Below are positions 24,915 through 36,022 of a DNA stretch of 64,000 nucleotides, one piece after another. Origin of the DNA: Stratiolaelaps scimitus (taxonomy: Eukaryota; Arthropoda; Arachnida; Mesostigmata; Laelapidae); NCBI GenBank assembly GCA_019614645.1, contig JABWDB010000001.1, forward strand, positions 8,539,501 through 8,603,500, read 5' to 3'. Position 1 is the first letter of the stretch. Every line of letters starts with the position of its first letter. The position numbers and the translations under genes were made by a program. The notes beneath the pieces are model-generated. The model saw nothing but the letters and a program-made list of their open reading frames with translations. It was not told where the DNA came from and ran no database searches.

Positions 24915-25286
24915 ATGACAGTGGACCTGTCCTCGTCGGACCCCCACCGACAGACACAGGCCTCCCGCCTAACCTTCCACAGCCCACACATTCGACCCCT
25001 AGTTGGCTGGGGGGTCGCATCAGCACCGGTTTACCTCTTGTCTTCGGCCGCCTTCGCCATCATCTCCACCGTCATCGCCACATTCGGTTGGAACAGCTGT
25101 GGACGTACGACATCAGGCAAAGGCCGCGGCTGCAGCGGCGGCGGCAATAGCAGCAGCAGCACCACCACCACAACCAGTAGTACGCAGGAATGGGACGCTG
25201 CTGGCTGCAGTGCGATGGGCGGCCGTTGTAGCGGCTCGCTCTGGGAGAAGAAAAGTGGATTCCGCTGCGAGTCGCGCCAGTCATAA
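24915..25286 (+). CDS. Uncertain membrane-segment ORF in GC-rich block
   Basis: Product unrecognised. The frame contains a convincing transmembrane segment, PVYLLSSAAFAIISTVIATF (around residues 38-57). It is followed by a Gly/Ser/Thr-rich run encoded by GGC and AGC/ACC triplets, then a Cys-containing stretch (SAMGGRCSGSLWEKK). Codon third positions in the membrane part are mostly C or G. Against it, the minus strand of the same DNA is open for 190 codons (25031-25603), and a third plus-strand frame is also open. Transcription from the minus strand is therefore equally possible, with the triplet repeats in a 5-prime UTR. No splice sites can be assigned with certainty. Confidence 0.22.
   Translation: MTVDLSSSDPHRQTQASRLTFHSPHIRPLVGWGVASAPVYLLSSAAFAIISTVIATFGWNSCGRTTSGKGRGCSGGGNSSSSTTTTTSSTQEWDAAGCSAMGGRCSGSLWEKKSGFRCESRQS
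25128..25175. repeat. Mixed GGC/CAG/CCA triplet repeat
   Basis: These are GGCGGCGGC, AGCAGCAGC and ACCACCACC-type runs within the GC-rich block. Confidence 0.85.
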
Positions 25287-26149
25287 CCGTGGCGGTGGTG
25301 GTTGTAGTGGCCGTTGGCACTGGCTTGCCTGCCAAGGTTCCGGAGTTCGGGGAAAGCCTGCTCCCAGCCGTTGCGACGACCGTTGCAGGACTGCCGATGT
25401 ATGAAGGGCGCTTGCTGTGGAGCGAGATAGAGGAAGAGAGGGCGAGATTGGAGGGAACGAAGACCAGACCGTTCCCGGGAACTTGTGGGAATTGCTGCTG
25501 TTTCCGTGGCTGCAGCAGCAGCTGCCACCGCCGCCCGAGGTAACATGCACTGCGGCAGGCAAGAGCAGGGCCGACTGTCAGTACCGCATAAACCCGCCGG
25601 CACCGCAAACGACGCGATGGGACGCCACGATGGGGGCTATTGTCTGGTTCGTTGTGGGTTCCGATTCAAGCGGTTCCTACCGGCAGGCCGGCGGGCTTTC
25701 GTGGACGACAACGACGACAGCCGTGAAGGAAAGCGCCAGCAGGTAGCAGAGACGGCCGAGCGGGCAGGCACACAGGCAAGCATGCATAGATAGAGCCAGG
25801 CCGCTACACTGCTACAAATTCTAGCCTTTTGTGCAGGGGAGGTCGTACCATGACGCATCTGTTATGTCCGCTTGCAGCAAGGAGGTGAGGTGACATGAGG
25901 AGATGAGAGGCCAGCGAACAGCAAAGCAGAGGTGGACGAAGTAAAGCGGCGAGTCGCGTTTGCAGTATTCATAGCAAGTCGAGGCAGCCAACACCGCTCG
26001 CGGCTCCCTCGCGCCGTTGGAACTGCGTTTCACAGCGGCTGCCACACCTTTCCCTCCCTGCACGGGAGGATCCTTTGTTCGCCCGTCTGTGTTGCTAATT
26101 GCGACTGGTGAGGTGCGATGCTACTTCAGTCTGCTAGGCCATAGGTTAG

Positions 26150-26559
26150 AGGATAGAATTTGTGGAGCCTAATAGTACAGAGAGAGAGAGAGGAGGGTGG
26201 AGAATGCATCATAGAACGTGCAATAGTGGAAAGAGGAGGGTCAAGGTAAAACTTCCAGTTTACTCGTGCATCCTGAACAATATATTGGACTAGAGGACCA
26301 ACGTAGTAGACAGAAACATTTATATATATATATATATGGAAGTTGATTAGTCGTTTTCATATAGTATACAGCTGTTGTTGAAAACGACAAAACCAATATT
26401 TTTGTCTACTAAGTTGGTCCTCTAATACTATATAGTGTTCAGGATGCACGAGTAAACTGGAAGTTTTACCTTGACCCTCCTCTTTCCACTATTGCACGTT
26501 CTATGACGCTTTCTCCACCCTCCTCTCTCTGTACTATTGGGCCCCACAACCTCTATCCT
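26150..26559. mobile_element. 410-bp foldback element (long inverted repeat)
   Basis: The left arm (26150-26318) and right arm (about 26395-26559) are inverted copies. They share a perfect 71-bp core (26209-26279 against 26436-26506). Outside the core there are only scattered substitutions and a 6-nt length difference in a GA run. The centre holds a short TA run (26320-26338) and an additional 9-bp inverted pair (TCGTTTTCA, 26351-26359 and 26379-26387). No coding sequence is present. It could be a foldback-type MITE. If transcribed, it would give a long hairpin RNA suitable for Dicer. The perfect core suggests a recent origin or ongoing arm homogenisation. Confidence 0.85.
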
Positions 26560-29500
26560 ATGTATATATATACATATGGTTATATTAAGCTGGTTTTATT
26601 ATTTTGCCTTCAATATCATAATAATGTGCTTATACTATTATTGTAAGCAGCGCGGCCCATATTGTCCTAGCGCTCAATGATAACAACAATTGTAACTTGT
26701 CCACATCGTAAACCGTTGCTCATATTTTAACATAAACACGAACATAGTATTCTAACAATCTAGACCGACGTCTAATACTGCGAAAGCGCTTCGAACTTGT
26801 GGCCACTTGGGCCACATCGATCATTAAACACGGTGAAAAATATACACGCGGTGATGTACGTATAGCCAATGGCGAAGTGCCGCATTTGATGCGGAAACTA
26901 GACGAACCTAAAAGGAAATTCGTAGATTTAGCCTCCAGTTTAGCCATGTCTTATATTGTGATGATCTTTTTCTCTGTTACACAGCGCTGTGAAAAGGCCA
27001 CCTAAATATTAGGCTAGAGCCATCAATAAGACGCATTCTTCTCTAACAAAGAACGCAATATCCGCCTTGTGGGCCGGGCATTTCGTGGGACCTCCCTTCC
27101 CCCCTATATATCTAACGCATATGTAACACGCCTCTCTGTGGGGAAAAGACCCAGATACTTTCGCGTCGTCTCTCATTGGTCGTCGATACCGTCCGGGCAC
27201 ACGCGCGCGTTAGGAAATGGTTGTCCGTATACAGTTGTTGTTCAATTCTGCCATGCTGTCTTCCTCCGCTCGTATCGATTCGAGCAAAGATCTCATAACC
27301 AGCATCTTTTCGTTCGAACTGTGGTCTGCCTTCGAGCCCCTTACGAGGCCAAGTAACTGGTATAAGTACCAACTGTTTGGGATAAATCAAAGCTTTATAT
27401 CCATAAGAGATCGACGAAGCGGTGTAGCGAGAGTGGAACGCAGATCGGATTCACTGCGAAACCATTCCTCAATAACGAACCTATTCAACATCAGCTTCGA
27501 TGAGGAAGCCTACGAAGATCGATGCCCGTGTTTACGATGCCGACACTTTCGCCATGTGCTTTGCGCCGGCCTAATGCATGTTTGATGTTGGCCGGTATTT
27601 ATAAAAATGATGTTACTGTAAATAATTCAGCTCGAGCAGGACGATCGGACTTCTATACCAGCGTATCGAAGTCGATCTCTTGCAGAGAAAGCGCACGCAA
27701 CTCGCTGTGTCTGCGTGAGTAAACTTTGATAGCAAGCGACCTAAACGGTTGAATATTATATTTCACAATACGGATTGATATCGCGTACGATGGCGATAGT
27801 CTCACGGGAGCCACTCGTACCCCTAGAGGCCGGCCGTCCTCGAGCCGTTCGGGTTCGAGTGGGAAAGATGATATATATATATATATATATATGAACTCCG
27901 ATCACAATCACCATCCATTTACGCGAGCCAAGGTTAGACAGAGACGGAGAGAGAGAGAGGGAGACCCTAAGAGGTAGCGGGAGTATGGCAGGGCGCGGAC
28001 GGAAGCCATATCCCATAAAAACACATATGCCCGACCGGACTGCTAACGAATTCATCCTTCTTAATCTAATCCGTAGTCTAAGCGGCAATCCATGGAAAGC
28101 CATGTGAATATTTTAGACGGCGGCCTCGGATTCGACCCCTATGAAATGACGCATAAAACATGAGTGAAATAAAAAAAAACTGATCGGGTATATTTAGCAG
28201 GCGACGGGCAGATAGCCACTGCTGCAGCCAGCGCACAATTTCAGGGTGTGGATAATGTTAGCTGTATAAACGGATAACGGAATTGAAAGAGTTGACCAAA
28301 TGTGCCTTAGTCTGAACTAGTTTAGTCAGGAGGAGTTTTTTGTGTCAAGTTGTTGTTAAATGCGAATGTGCATTGAAATAGCTTGGTTTAAATTGCTGCC
28401 TTCTTGTTCAAATTGCACCTTCGTTGTCTCTCTTCGGATACTGAACTTTTGATAAAATGTCCACTGTGAATTACTCTAATCGTCGCCATGATGTGGGTCC
28501 GAGTAACGTACCCACATATAGGTAGTCGAATGCGCATGCGTCGAATTCTCCCTTGAACGTACGCGATGGAAATGAACGAATTTCCAAGTCACTTGAACGC
28601 GCGGATTAGAGCAAGTATAATATAATACGGATGAGAGATGACTAGGACATTATGTCGTTTTATGTGGCACCAAAGACACGCCCGGGGATTATATAGGGTA
28701 TTATGGGTATTGACCGGTAAAAAATAGCGGGCGACTGTTTCAGACCGTTCCCCAAACTAAAGAACCTACGTCCCGGCCGCCGAGCTACATTACGCCAATC
28801 TCGTTTCTCCCAATTCCAGCGTATGCACATCATGTCATTGGTGATCTTATAATAAATGCCGTGAGATCCTTTAACAAATGTAATCAAACTGGTTACCCTA
28901 AGAAATTGATCGAAGGACAAAACGATCTAGCAATCGTTTGAGCTGTATATAGTCGCCATGTCGTGAAGACGTCACCGTTTTCGTCCATAATATACGACGT
29001 GTTTCGTTCGTGACGGTTCTGCAACGCCGATATGCGGAACGTGCATGTACGGCTACATTATGATAATCATACACCAGCTGCTATGCTAACCTCGCGCTGT
29101 CGAATAAATAGGAATTTGTCTGGGTTGAGCACCTGTTCGAGAAGATCCTGTAGTACAAATCACACACAGGTAAACAGATTCGATTTGCTTGATTCATTCT
29201 GTTTATTCAAGTTTACGTAATCGAATTGCATACGTATCGCAAAGTGGCCGGTGATGGTTCTGCGATAGAGGTCCTATACAGCTTAGGTCTCTAGATAGAC
29301 GACGATGGTGGCGGCGGCGGCGGCGACGTCGCCGGCTGCGGTAGCAGCAGAAACAGCTAGAGCAGTAGGGCGGAACCAGTGAACGATCTTACGTTTGTGC
29401 CTTATGATCTGTTACAGTCTTGCTCGGCACGCGGGGGCCAAGGTAGCGAGGTGCAGTAATCAAATACTCGGACGGCTTCGCTCGTCCTGAGCGCGGTTTT

Positions 29501-29660
29501 CCAGGCTGACGTTCCCAGAGGACGGGGATGATCAGGAGGCTGAAACTCGATATATCGGGTTGTGCCCGCTGTTCGTTTGATCATCGCTAGCAGCGATCAG
29601 TTTGTCTACTTTGTGTAGGACCAAATTGGGTTTCACTGACTCCGTCGTGCATTCCCCGGT
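26560..29660. other. Gene-free stretch
   Basis: It contains a TA run (27870-27892), a GA-rich patch (27940-27961) and a GGC triplet run (about 29308-29331). A 122-codon frame at 27217-27585 has no motif. Nothing else is supportable. Confidence 0.4.
27870..27892. repeat. (AT)n microsatellite
   Basis: This is a pure AT run. Confidence 0.9.
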
Positions 29661-29794
29661 CTCAGGGGGACCCCACCTGGTGACTGCAAAAAAATAAAGC
29701 TAGTGATAATTGCTCGCAGTGTCAGTACGCTCATTAATGACTCCAGTGTCGGCAATTGCGCTTCCTCGCAGTCACCAGGTGGGGTCCCCCTGAG
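29661..29794. repeat. Perfect 27-bp inverted repeat with 80-bp spacer
   Basis: The arm at 29661-29687 starts CTCAGGGGGACCCCACCTGG. It is exactly inverted at 29768-29794. The spacer (29688-29767) has no ORF. The size and perfect arms fit a small MITE or a hairpin precursor. Confidence 0.9.
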
Positions 29795-29883
29795 TTCTGA
29801 TCTCGGCTGTTAGAGCTATTAGAGACAAAGACAGAAAAAGAAGGAGCTATGCCTTGGCTTATGCCGAACTCAGTAATCGTATT

Positions 29884-29938
29884 TATCACTTGGGTACGCC
29901 CGAACCACCTTCAAAGCTTTGGGCGTACTCAAGTGATA
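29884..29938. repeat. 18-bp inverted repeat, one mismatch
   Basis: TATCACTTGGGTACGCCC (29884-29901) pairs with 29921-29938 at 17 of 18 positions around a 19-nt loop. It lies 90 bp from the larger inverted repeat. Confidence 0.85.
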
Positions 29939-30637
29939 CCCACCTTTGCGGCTGATGACAGCAGTGTCATATGCGAACCAGATCTCCGACGGAATTGTAG
30001 GTCTTCGACAGCTTAAAAGCGGGGAGGGCACAGGACGCGTATCGTGTAAATCTCTTCGATTGTGAGCAATTTGGACGGGATGAATCGATCATCGAGCGAG
30101 ATTGTTGCTGAGATTGCTCTCAGAGCATCGTTCTGAATGAGGGTGCCCGTGATAGCCACCTCTCGACACGATCTATACAAAACAATTCCCCAAAACCTTT
30201 GGCAATATGGATTTTAGGAAACGCTCTCTAGCCGATTCTACCATTACAGTTAACAGGTTTAGGATACAATAAATGCATCTGGTTTTAACGATGGCAGGTA
30301 TGGCAGCAGCAGTATTGATTGGTTATTGGGCATTTTCTATGTTCTCTATTTAAATGAAATCTTAAACCTATCTGGAGAATAATAGAGCCATATGTTATGA
30401 ACACAGCACACTATAAATACGTGTGCTGCTATCAAGCAATCGCTTCAGAACATTGGCCGTTGTCGTTAAGGCCGCGAAAATCGCTCTCATCAGAAGGCTC
30501 GTAAAGGCACGCGCAGAGGCATCACTGTACTATGATCTACTATATATCTGTGACATCAGTTCCATCGTCGTCAGTCAACCGTATCTGTCGGCAATCGGCC
30601 GATGGCTACAGCTATATGATAAGTACACGAACAGGCG

Positions 30638-31055
30638 TTGCAAGTCCACATTTCGCAATTAATCAAACATATAAGCGACGTCGTCAATGAAGTATTCCCC
30701 TTCGACAGAAGCGACTCCCAACGGAGATTAGTGTATTCTATAGAAGGTTCCATCATTTGGCAGATACTGCGCATCGAAGTGATCGCGTATCACCATCCGC
30801 CTGGCGTTTCCACCACCGTTCGCTTGGGGTGGCCAAATATACGGTATTCACGTTGGCCTTGGCGTGCGGATCTATGAATGGCCCAATATGACACTTGTGC
30901 TGAGAACTGTCGGCTGGCGGGCTGTTACTGGACACAATAGACGTTCCCCAATCCACCCCTCTGCCCGATTCATATCACGAATACCCTTGAGGATCTGTCA
31001 GGAGACGTGTCGAAGTTGTAGACGTCTGAGGAATTCCCAGACGGTCTGGCCGTGA
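30638..31055 (+). pseudogene. Possible ionotropic (glutamate-type) receptor fragment
   Basis: Two overlapping plus-strand frames look like consecutive parts of one ligand-binding S1 lobe separated by a frameshift near 30790-30830. The first frame (30638-30877) contains LRIEVIAYHHPP, similar to the opening of the S1 domain in iGluR/IR proteins. The second (30864-31055, with upstream codons) contains YGIHVGLGVRIYEWPNMT, similar to the following motif that in the family reads roughly yG..vdLl..ia..lNmT. What I see is these two strings in order. What I infer is a decayed IR-family gene or one with an undetected intron. No membrane part follows in order on this strand, so the assignment is weak. 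Confidence 0.22.
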
Positions 31056-33061
31056 CCGACAGTGCGTCACCAACAGCCCGAGACCAACTTATATCCACGG
31101 TGCGTTTTAAATCATCAAGGGACGTGTATTTACTAGGCAAACAGTGGAAGATGTCGGAGAGCACACGTGAGCAGTTTTCTCAGCGGAACTGAGTCAGGAC
31201 CTCGAAATTATGAGCTGCAAGTGGTTGGATTGGTAAACCATTGGAAAGAGAGTGCAAGGCTATATGAAGCCCGTCGTAGATTACATATTGTTCACTCTGT
31301 TATTGCTAAGTGAGGCTGATTCGATATCTGAGTCGGCGCTGGAAATACAACAGAGTGGTACGGCGGCACACTACACGCGAACATTCAGGGCCCTCGCAGG
31401 ACGCAGTTGCATTGTTACGACAATTTTTGTATCTCAACTGTTGTGCGACATTTGGAATCCATAGTGGCCTATCCCATGAAAACTAACTCCTAAGTATAAA
31501 ATATTAACGTGTTGCTTAACTAATGTGTTGCTTACCAAATCTCCAATTGGTTCTATCCAAACATAATGCCCATTTGCGCTGCTTCTCAAGCCCAGTTATC
31601 ATAACTAACATTACAGGTAAAACTCTCCATGATATTGAGATTTCAGACATAAATCTTTGCATCCTTCTATACCATGATGCTGATTGAATTTTAGACCGCT
31701 TTGTATGGCGAGGTGGAGCGACTAGGGAGACATTGGCTTCATTCAATCGGAAATGCGAGCCCCTCGATCCGAGACAAAACAAAGAAAGTCCATTTGGGTA
31801 TTATAGCAAACACGGTTGGCATGAGTAGATATCGTCGCAATTGACTGGGAGTTAGATCGTTAAGCACATATGGCATTGGCTAGCAAGGTCGAGTTTTGCG
31901 AGGGTAGAAGCGAACCGGGAAAGCCATCTAACAACTGTCATCAACGATGGGTCGTTCGGGAATATCGAGAGAAGGAGCACGAGGTATCCATTCAGCCGAT
32001 CGGAAGCCCTGCGTGTGCAAGAGAACGCAACGCGTGTTCCGATGACTTCTGGAGCTTAAAGAGTGTATCGTGCAGTATCAGAGAGAACTGGCCCAGTGAC
32101 GTCGAAGTCACCCGTGAGTTTTCTTATTTGCAAAGTCGGAGCTTCCCGCACCCCGGCCGGTTACGGCTGTCGGCGCTCACCGAGCACTCTAAACACCTCG
32201 ACGGGGCGAGATCCAATGGGGAAATGCCGCCTCACGATGACTTCGCACAGCGTCACATACGAAGTTCTTAGAAAGTTCTTGGTGCAGAACGATAGCTGAA
32301 TAGCTATAGAGAAATAAGGTAGCTGCCTTGTCGAAATGGAAGGTAACATTCGAGTCGGGTAGTTCGTCCACTGTCACAACAAACGGTAAGATGCGGATGC
32401 GGTTCAGCTAAATGATGGCGGTATCAATTACATTGATTATCAATTCGTCAGCGTTTGCTCACTTACGGCGACGTTACAGCTGGACTCAAACTCAAGTTGG
32501 ACATTCGCCGCCTGTGACATCACGGAGCGATGGAGGAAAGACAACCACAGCGATAGCTCACCTCGAGAACAACCCCGAGATTCTCCCAGATGAGAAGCAT
32601 CTCTACGTAACAATTTTGTCTACAATGAACATATTGGCAATTGGAACTGCCTTCCACGTGGAGGAGCGAAGCATTTGTCTATAACGGGCCTTACGAACAA
32701 TTAATAATATATAATAGAATGGACAGTAACTCTCTAATAGCTGTCCTGCGCTTAGCACGAAACAGATAGAGTAACACAATCGTGATGGGTCGGAGAAGAC
32801 ACGAGTGTCGAGAGGAGAAGCTTTCGCGATACACAGAGATCAGGCCTGATTTCCATAGTATACCATGCCAATGCAGAATAGCAAAATAATAGAAATTCCG
32901 TCCAGCTCGGCATTGAGTTTCTCACGCCAAATACGCAGAGGAGTGTTGTTTCGCATAAACCTACAGAGGAAGGGCCTGTAGACTCTGGCGAGATAAAGCC
33001 ATCGTTTTTTGTCTGTCAGATATCATAATCAAAGCGTTCGTCCTATGAAGCCAAAGGCCAA
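31056..33061. other. Mixed stretch without a supportable gene
   Basis: It contains frames such as 31870-32271 (plus) and a minus-strand stretch 32269-32368 bordered by AG and GTATGT. The latter encodes DELPDSNVTFHFDKAATLF. It could be an exon, perhaps of the same receptor-like material as its neighbours, but no gene model can be built. Confidence 0.25.
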
Positions 33062-33132
33062 AGGTTTTCAGGCTGACTCCCAGCCAACATGTAACGTCCA
33101 CGGTACTGCTTTCGGCACTGCGTCTTATAAAG
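33062..33132 (-). mobile_element. SINE tail copy
   Basis: The minus strand reads GCAGTGCCGAAAGCAGTACC, then GTGGACGTTACATG, then the stem-loop GGCTGGGAGTCAGCC and TGAAAACC. It is the best match to the family consensus. After the tail is a short repeat, CCTTTGGCCTTTGGC, of the kind found at LINE/SINE 3-prime ends. Confidence 0.6.
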
Positions 33133-33413
33133 TTACCACCACGTGTAGTATCCATTTATGACAACGAGAGGGCGCAGAACTCCGCTGTGCTTTCCTCTAT
33201 ATCGTTTATATTTGCTAAAGCGATTTAGGATTTAATATGTCTACAATAAGGGTGTTTCCTCACTTTCATTTGAGTTAATGGGCTGAACGTCTTCGTCTGT
33301 CTGACAGATGACAGTTCCTCCCGATAATTGCTCGTTGCGTCGACTAAGTGATGAGAATTGTCTGATCCAGAGATGCCTCGGGGCCAGCCGAACGTGAAAA
33401 TCCTTCTATATGT

Positions 33414-33734
33414 TTATTTCCGCAATATCGCCAACGGCATAGACGATGTCAGAACAGTTATTTTCTGATCCGTACGCCTAGCCACATGAGTAACACTATG
33501 TCGAAAAAGACTTTCTGGTGAAACACCAACTCCATGCCCAAAACCACACTGAACATCGCACCCGTTCAGCCTATAGGTGTTCGTGACATCTCTCCGGGAT
33601 ATGGACAGCGTCGAGCAAAAGACCAAGAGGTCCCCTTGCTCATGAACCGTCAGAGTATCGGCACCCGCCGCGGTTCGTACCAGAAAGCCAATAACCGTGA
33701 CCAACATATAGGCCGCGCATGCAAATACTAGCAT
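33414..33734 (-). CDS. Coding-looking ORF with N-terminal membrane segment
   Basis: The minus-strand frame of 106 codons starts with a hydrophobic segment (LVFACAAYMLVTVIGFLV). About 70 residues later it has GFGHGVGVSPESLFRHSV. That second string resembles the pore-loop region of IR-family receptors, in which a Q.v..sP.s..gR pattern follows the first membrane helix. This is a reading-level resemblance only. The neighbouring candidate at 33791-34024 is on the opposite strand, so the two cannot be one gene as they stand. It could also be an unrelated secreted protein or chance. Confidence 0.2.
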   Translation of the reverse strand: MLVFACAAYMLVTVIGFLVRTAAGADTLTVHEQGDLLVFCSTLSISRRDVTNTYRLNGCDVQCGFGHGVGVSPESLFRHSVTHVARRTDQKITVLTSSMPLAILRK

Positions 33735-33790
33735 TAGCTAACAGTAAACAGATCCGTTGTTGAACAGTTATATTCTATTCATCTGCATGA

Positions 33791-34024
33791 AGCTACCCGT
33801 CGATATCACACAATATGGCGCCTTCCTTGATAAATACGATCATAATTTTTCTCGGCATCACTGATTTACTAAAAGGTCCATCGGCGGAGTCTTGGCAAGC
33901 CTTAAAATCTTCCCAGAGCGTATACTGTGGTGTGGCAGATTTTGGCATTAACCAATTGTCGAACTCGGCATTGTGCATTGAATCCATCCGCTGGTCGGAC
34001 AGAACAAATATAAGCGATTTTTAA
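33791..34024 (+). CDS. Possible receptor S1-lobe exon fragment
   Basis: The open frame after the stop codon at 33788 encodes about 77 residues. Near its end are VYCGVADFGINQLSNS and ESIRWSDRTNISDF. In iGluR/IR proteins the end of the S1 lobe has the pattern G.aDi.i..l.....R.e.vdFs, which this resembles, including its position before a membrane segment. The frame ends in TAA at 34022-34024 with no donor before it that I can support. No continuous gene could be assembled from this and the fragments at 30.6 and 33.4 kb. Confidence 0.22.
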   Translation, partial: SYPSISHNMAPSLINTIIIFLGITDLLKGPSAESWQALKSSQSVYCGVADFGINQLSNSALCIESIRWSDRTNISDF

Positions 34025-34935
34025 CGAAAGTGTTTGCTTGCAAGTGAGGCCGCCTTGACCGTTCAGTAATCTTCACAGCAACTTCTTGAGAGACGACGAG
34101 AATTAAGGTCGTTGCCCCTGCAAGTTGGAAAGTCGCCGATGGGCTGACTTTCGCCCTAACCCTTGACTTCTTCCGACATGGAAAGCCTACACCCTCTCTG
34201 TCAACTCACTGTAGGTATTCACGGATGAAAGGGAGGTCCCATGCGCCTGTCGTCCCAGACCAGTCGTCGGTGCAACATCGCCTCATGCATGCGTGGTCAC
34301 GCCTAGCCGATTGCGATCACCGAGGCATTTCCCATCGTTCTCGACAAGCGGCGGAACCACTCTAGTGGAAACTATGGATTCTCTTACGGATGACGAAGAC
34401 GGACCTTCAAGGTCAGCTTTAAGGCTATTAGACCTATGATATCACAAAGCTGTGAACATCAGGGCTCATATAAAGGGCTCCGATGTTCACAGATTGCATG
34501 ATGATGACCCAGCAATCATGCCCGCGCAGTTGCTGCCGAACTATGCCCTCGTTACACTTCTTATCATGTCAGCATCCATAACCCATGGAAGCTGCAATGG
34601 ACGCTGATTAGCAGCATGTGTGATGGAGGCCGCCGCCGCTGCAGCAGCAAGAGTAGAACGCCACGCGTCGCGGGCACTTTGGCAGTCACCCGTTGGTTTG
34701 AACGCTAGTAATGCAAAGCGAAAGCCGAATCTAGAGAACGGATAGACGATCAGCAGAGGAAAGGTTTTAGCAGGTAGAAGCGTTTCGTCCTCCACATCAA
34801 CCCTGCACTGAATCGGCCTGCCTTTATGAAGGTTGAAATGCTTCGTCCGTGCGTTTGAACAAAATTTCCTCTTCTACAAAGAACATGAAACACGGTCGCG
34901 AATGATATTTGCAACACCGTATAATTGAGCTGGTA
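34025..34935. other. No gene seen
   Basis: It contains an 11-bp inverted repeat (34450-34492) and a GCC/GCA triplet patch (near 34629-34650). It also has a 30-nt motif at 34847-34876, CCGTGCGTTTGAACAAAATT onwards, that recurs at 50442-50471. Confidence 0.4.
34450..34492. repeat. 11-bp stem-loop enclosing a direct repeat
   Basis: CTGTGAACATC (34450-34460) is exactly inverted at 34482-34492. The loop contains AGGGCTC twice in direct orientation. Confidence 0.7.
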
Positions 34936-35001
34936 GATGATTTGACTTGGGGTACACTATCCTTTAAATTTCTCGGGTAGACCCCCGGCCAACATGTGGC
35001 A
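34936..35001 (-). mobile_element. Divergent SINE tail copy
   Basis: The minus strand reads CACATGTTGGCCGGGGGTC, then TACCCGAGAAATTTAAAGG. This aligns with the family tail (GTTGGCTGGGAGTCAGCCCGGAAA) with several changes. Confidence 0.4.
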
Positions 35002-35820
35002 GATCTACGCATACACCACACTAATCATTGGGTCACAAAGATAAACTAGCCGTATTGATGAGAGCATCAGGGCGGGTGGATATCATCCAAAAGCGTGTTC
35101 AGCGATAGTAGACAGTCTCAACGCGCTTGAGGCAGGGGTTGAACTGTAGATTCGCTGAGATCAAATCATATCTTGAGACAATGCTCGGTCAATCGAAACG
35201 ACGATTGCAATTTAGATAAATGAACCCTCGACGCACCGGTTACGAGCGATAGGCTTCCTCTACAGGCTGCTGCTCTTCTAAGTTCCATCCACAAAGGTAT
35301 CTTCATTTGGCAACAATGACAATCATAACAACAATATCTACGATTTGTCTGTGCGAGGCTGTCACTCGGTTCTGGTAGTGAGAACATTATCCCCTCGTCG
35401 CTGTTTTCCCCAGGACGGGGTGGTAACAGGCAGCGTCACAACAAAAAATGACCTCCATCGAAGCTGGAGCCATGGTATATATATACGTATATGGCTAAGG
35501 AGCATTCACTTGTGGCTCCGCGCTGATCTAATATATCATAACTCTTTTGGCGTATCTAATAGAACAGGTATATCCGCTGGTGTGTATACTGGATATCCTA
35601 ATCTGTAATCTAATCAATTAGGCAATACGTGGCCTATCGATATTTCGCTACAGAACGATGAATCGTTAGGCCCGTCGGAAAGTTATCTGTTAGCTCGTAT
35701 GCTCATGGGCCGTCAGCTTTGGGATTAGCCATTAGTCACTTATTAATGCTTCGCGTGTCATTGATCATCACATAACGGGTCTACGCCTATTCAAATAAGG
35801 CGACATGCAGGCATCTGAGG

Positions 35821-36022
35821 CAGAAATTTTCCCCGATTTGAACCCGTGGCATCTGACGTCAGAGAGAGAGTAACTACGTCTTTCTTCATAGATCGATACC
35901 TACCACCCTAGCCACAGCCTGGGTGGAAAGTTTCAGTAAAAACTAAGCCGCCCACCGCAGGATTCGAACCAGCGACCTTCGGCGTCAGAAGCCGACACCT
36001 TACCCAAGATTATACAGCACGA
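35821..36022 (-). mobile_element. tRNA-derived sequence with Gln-like anticodon arm
   Basis: The minus strand of 35949-36022 folds in part as a tRNA. It has a perfect 5-bp anticodon stem TCGGC/GCCGA with a seven-base loop TTCTGAC (U33 present, anticodon CUG, Gln). A T-arm-like GCTGG-TTCGAAT-CCTGC follows with one mismatch, and the A-box to B-box spacing is about 44 nt. The acceptor stem does not pair, so it is not a working tRNA. About 110 bp downstream a second B-box-like GGTTCAAATC (35835-35844) appears, followed by GGGGAAAATTT. I infer a tRNA-derived SINE or a degenerate tRNA pair. Confidence 0.5.

Noticed and set aside
28060..28135. Possible pol III A box (TAGTCTAAGCGG) and B box (GATTCGACCCC)
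   Set aside because: The motifs match loosely but no tRNA arm folds between them and no direct repeats flank the region.
35949..36022. Functional tRNA-Gln gene
   Set aside because: The anticodon arm is perfect but the acceptor stem cannot form and the T stem has a mismatch.
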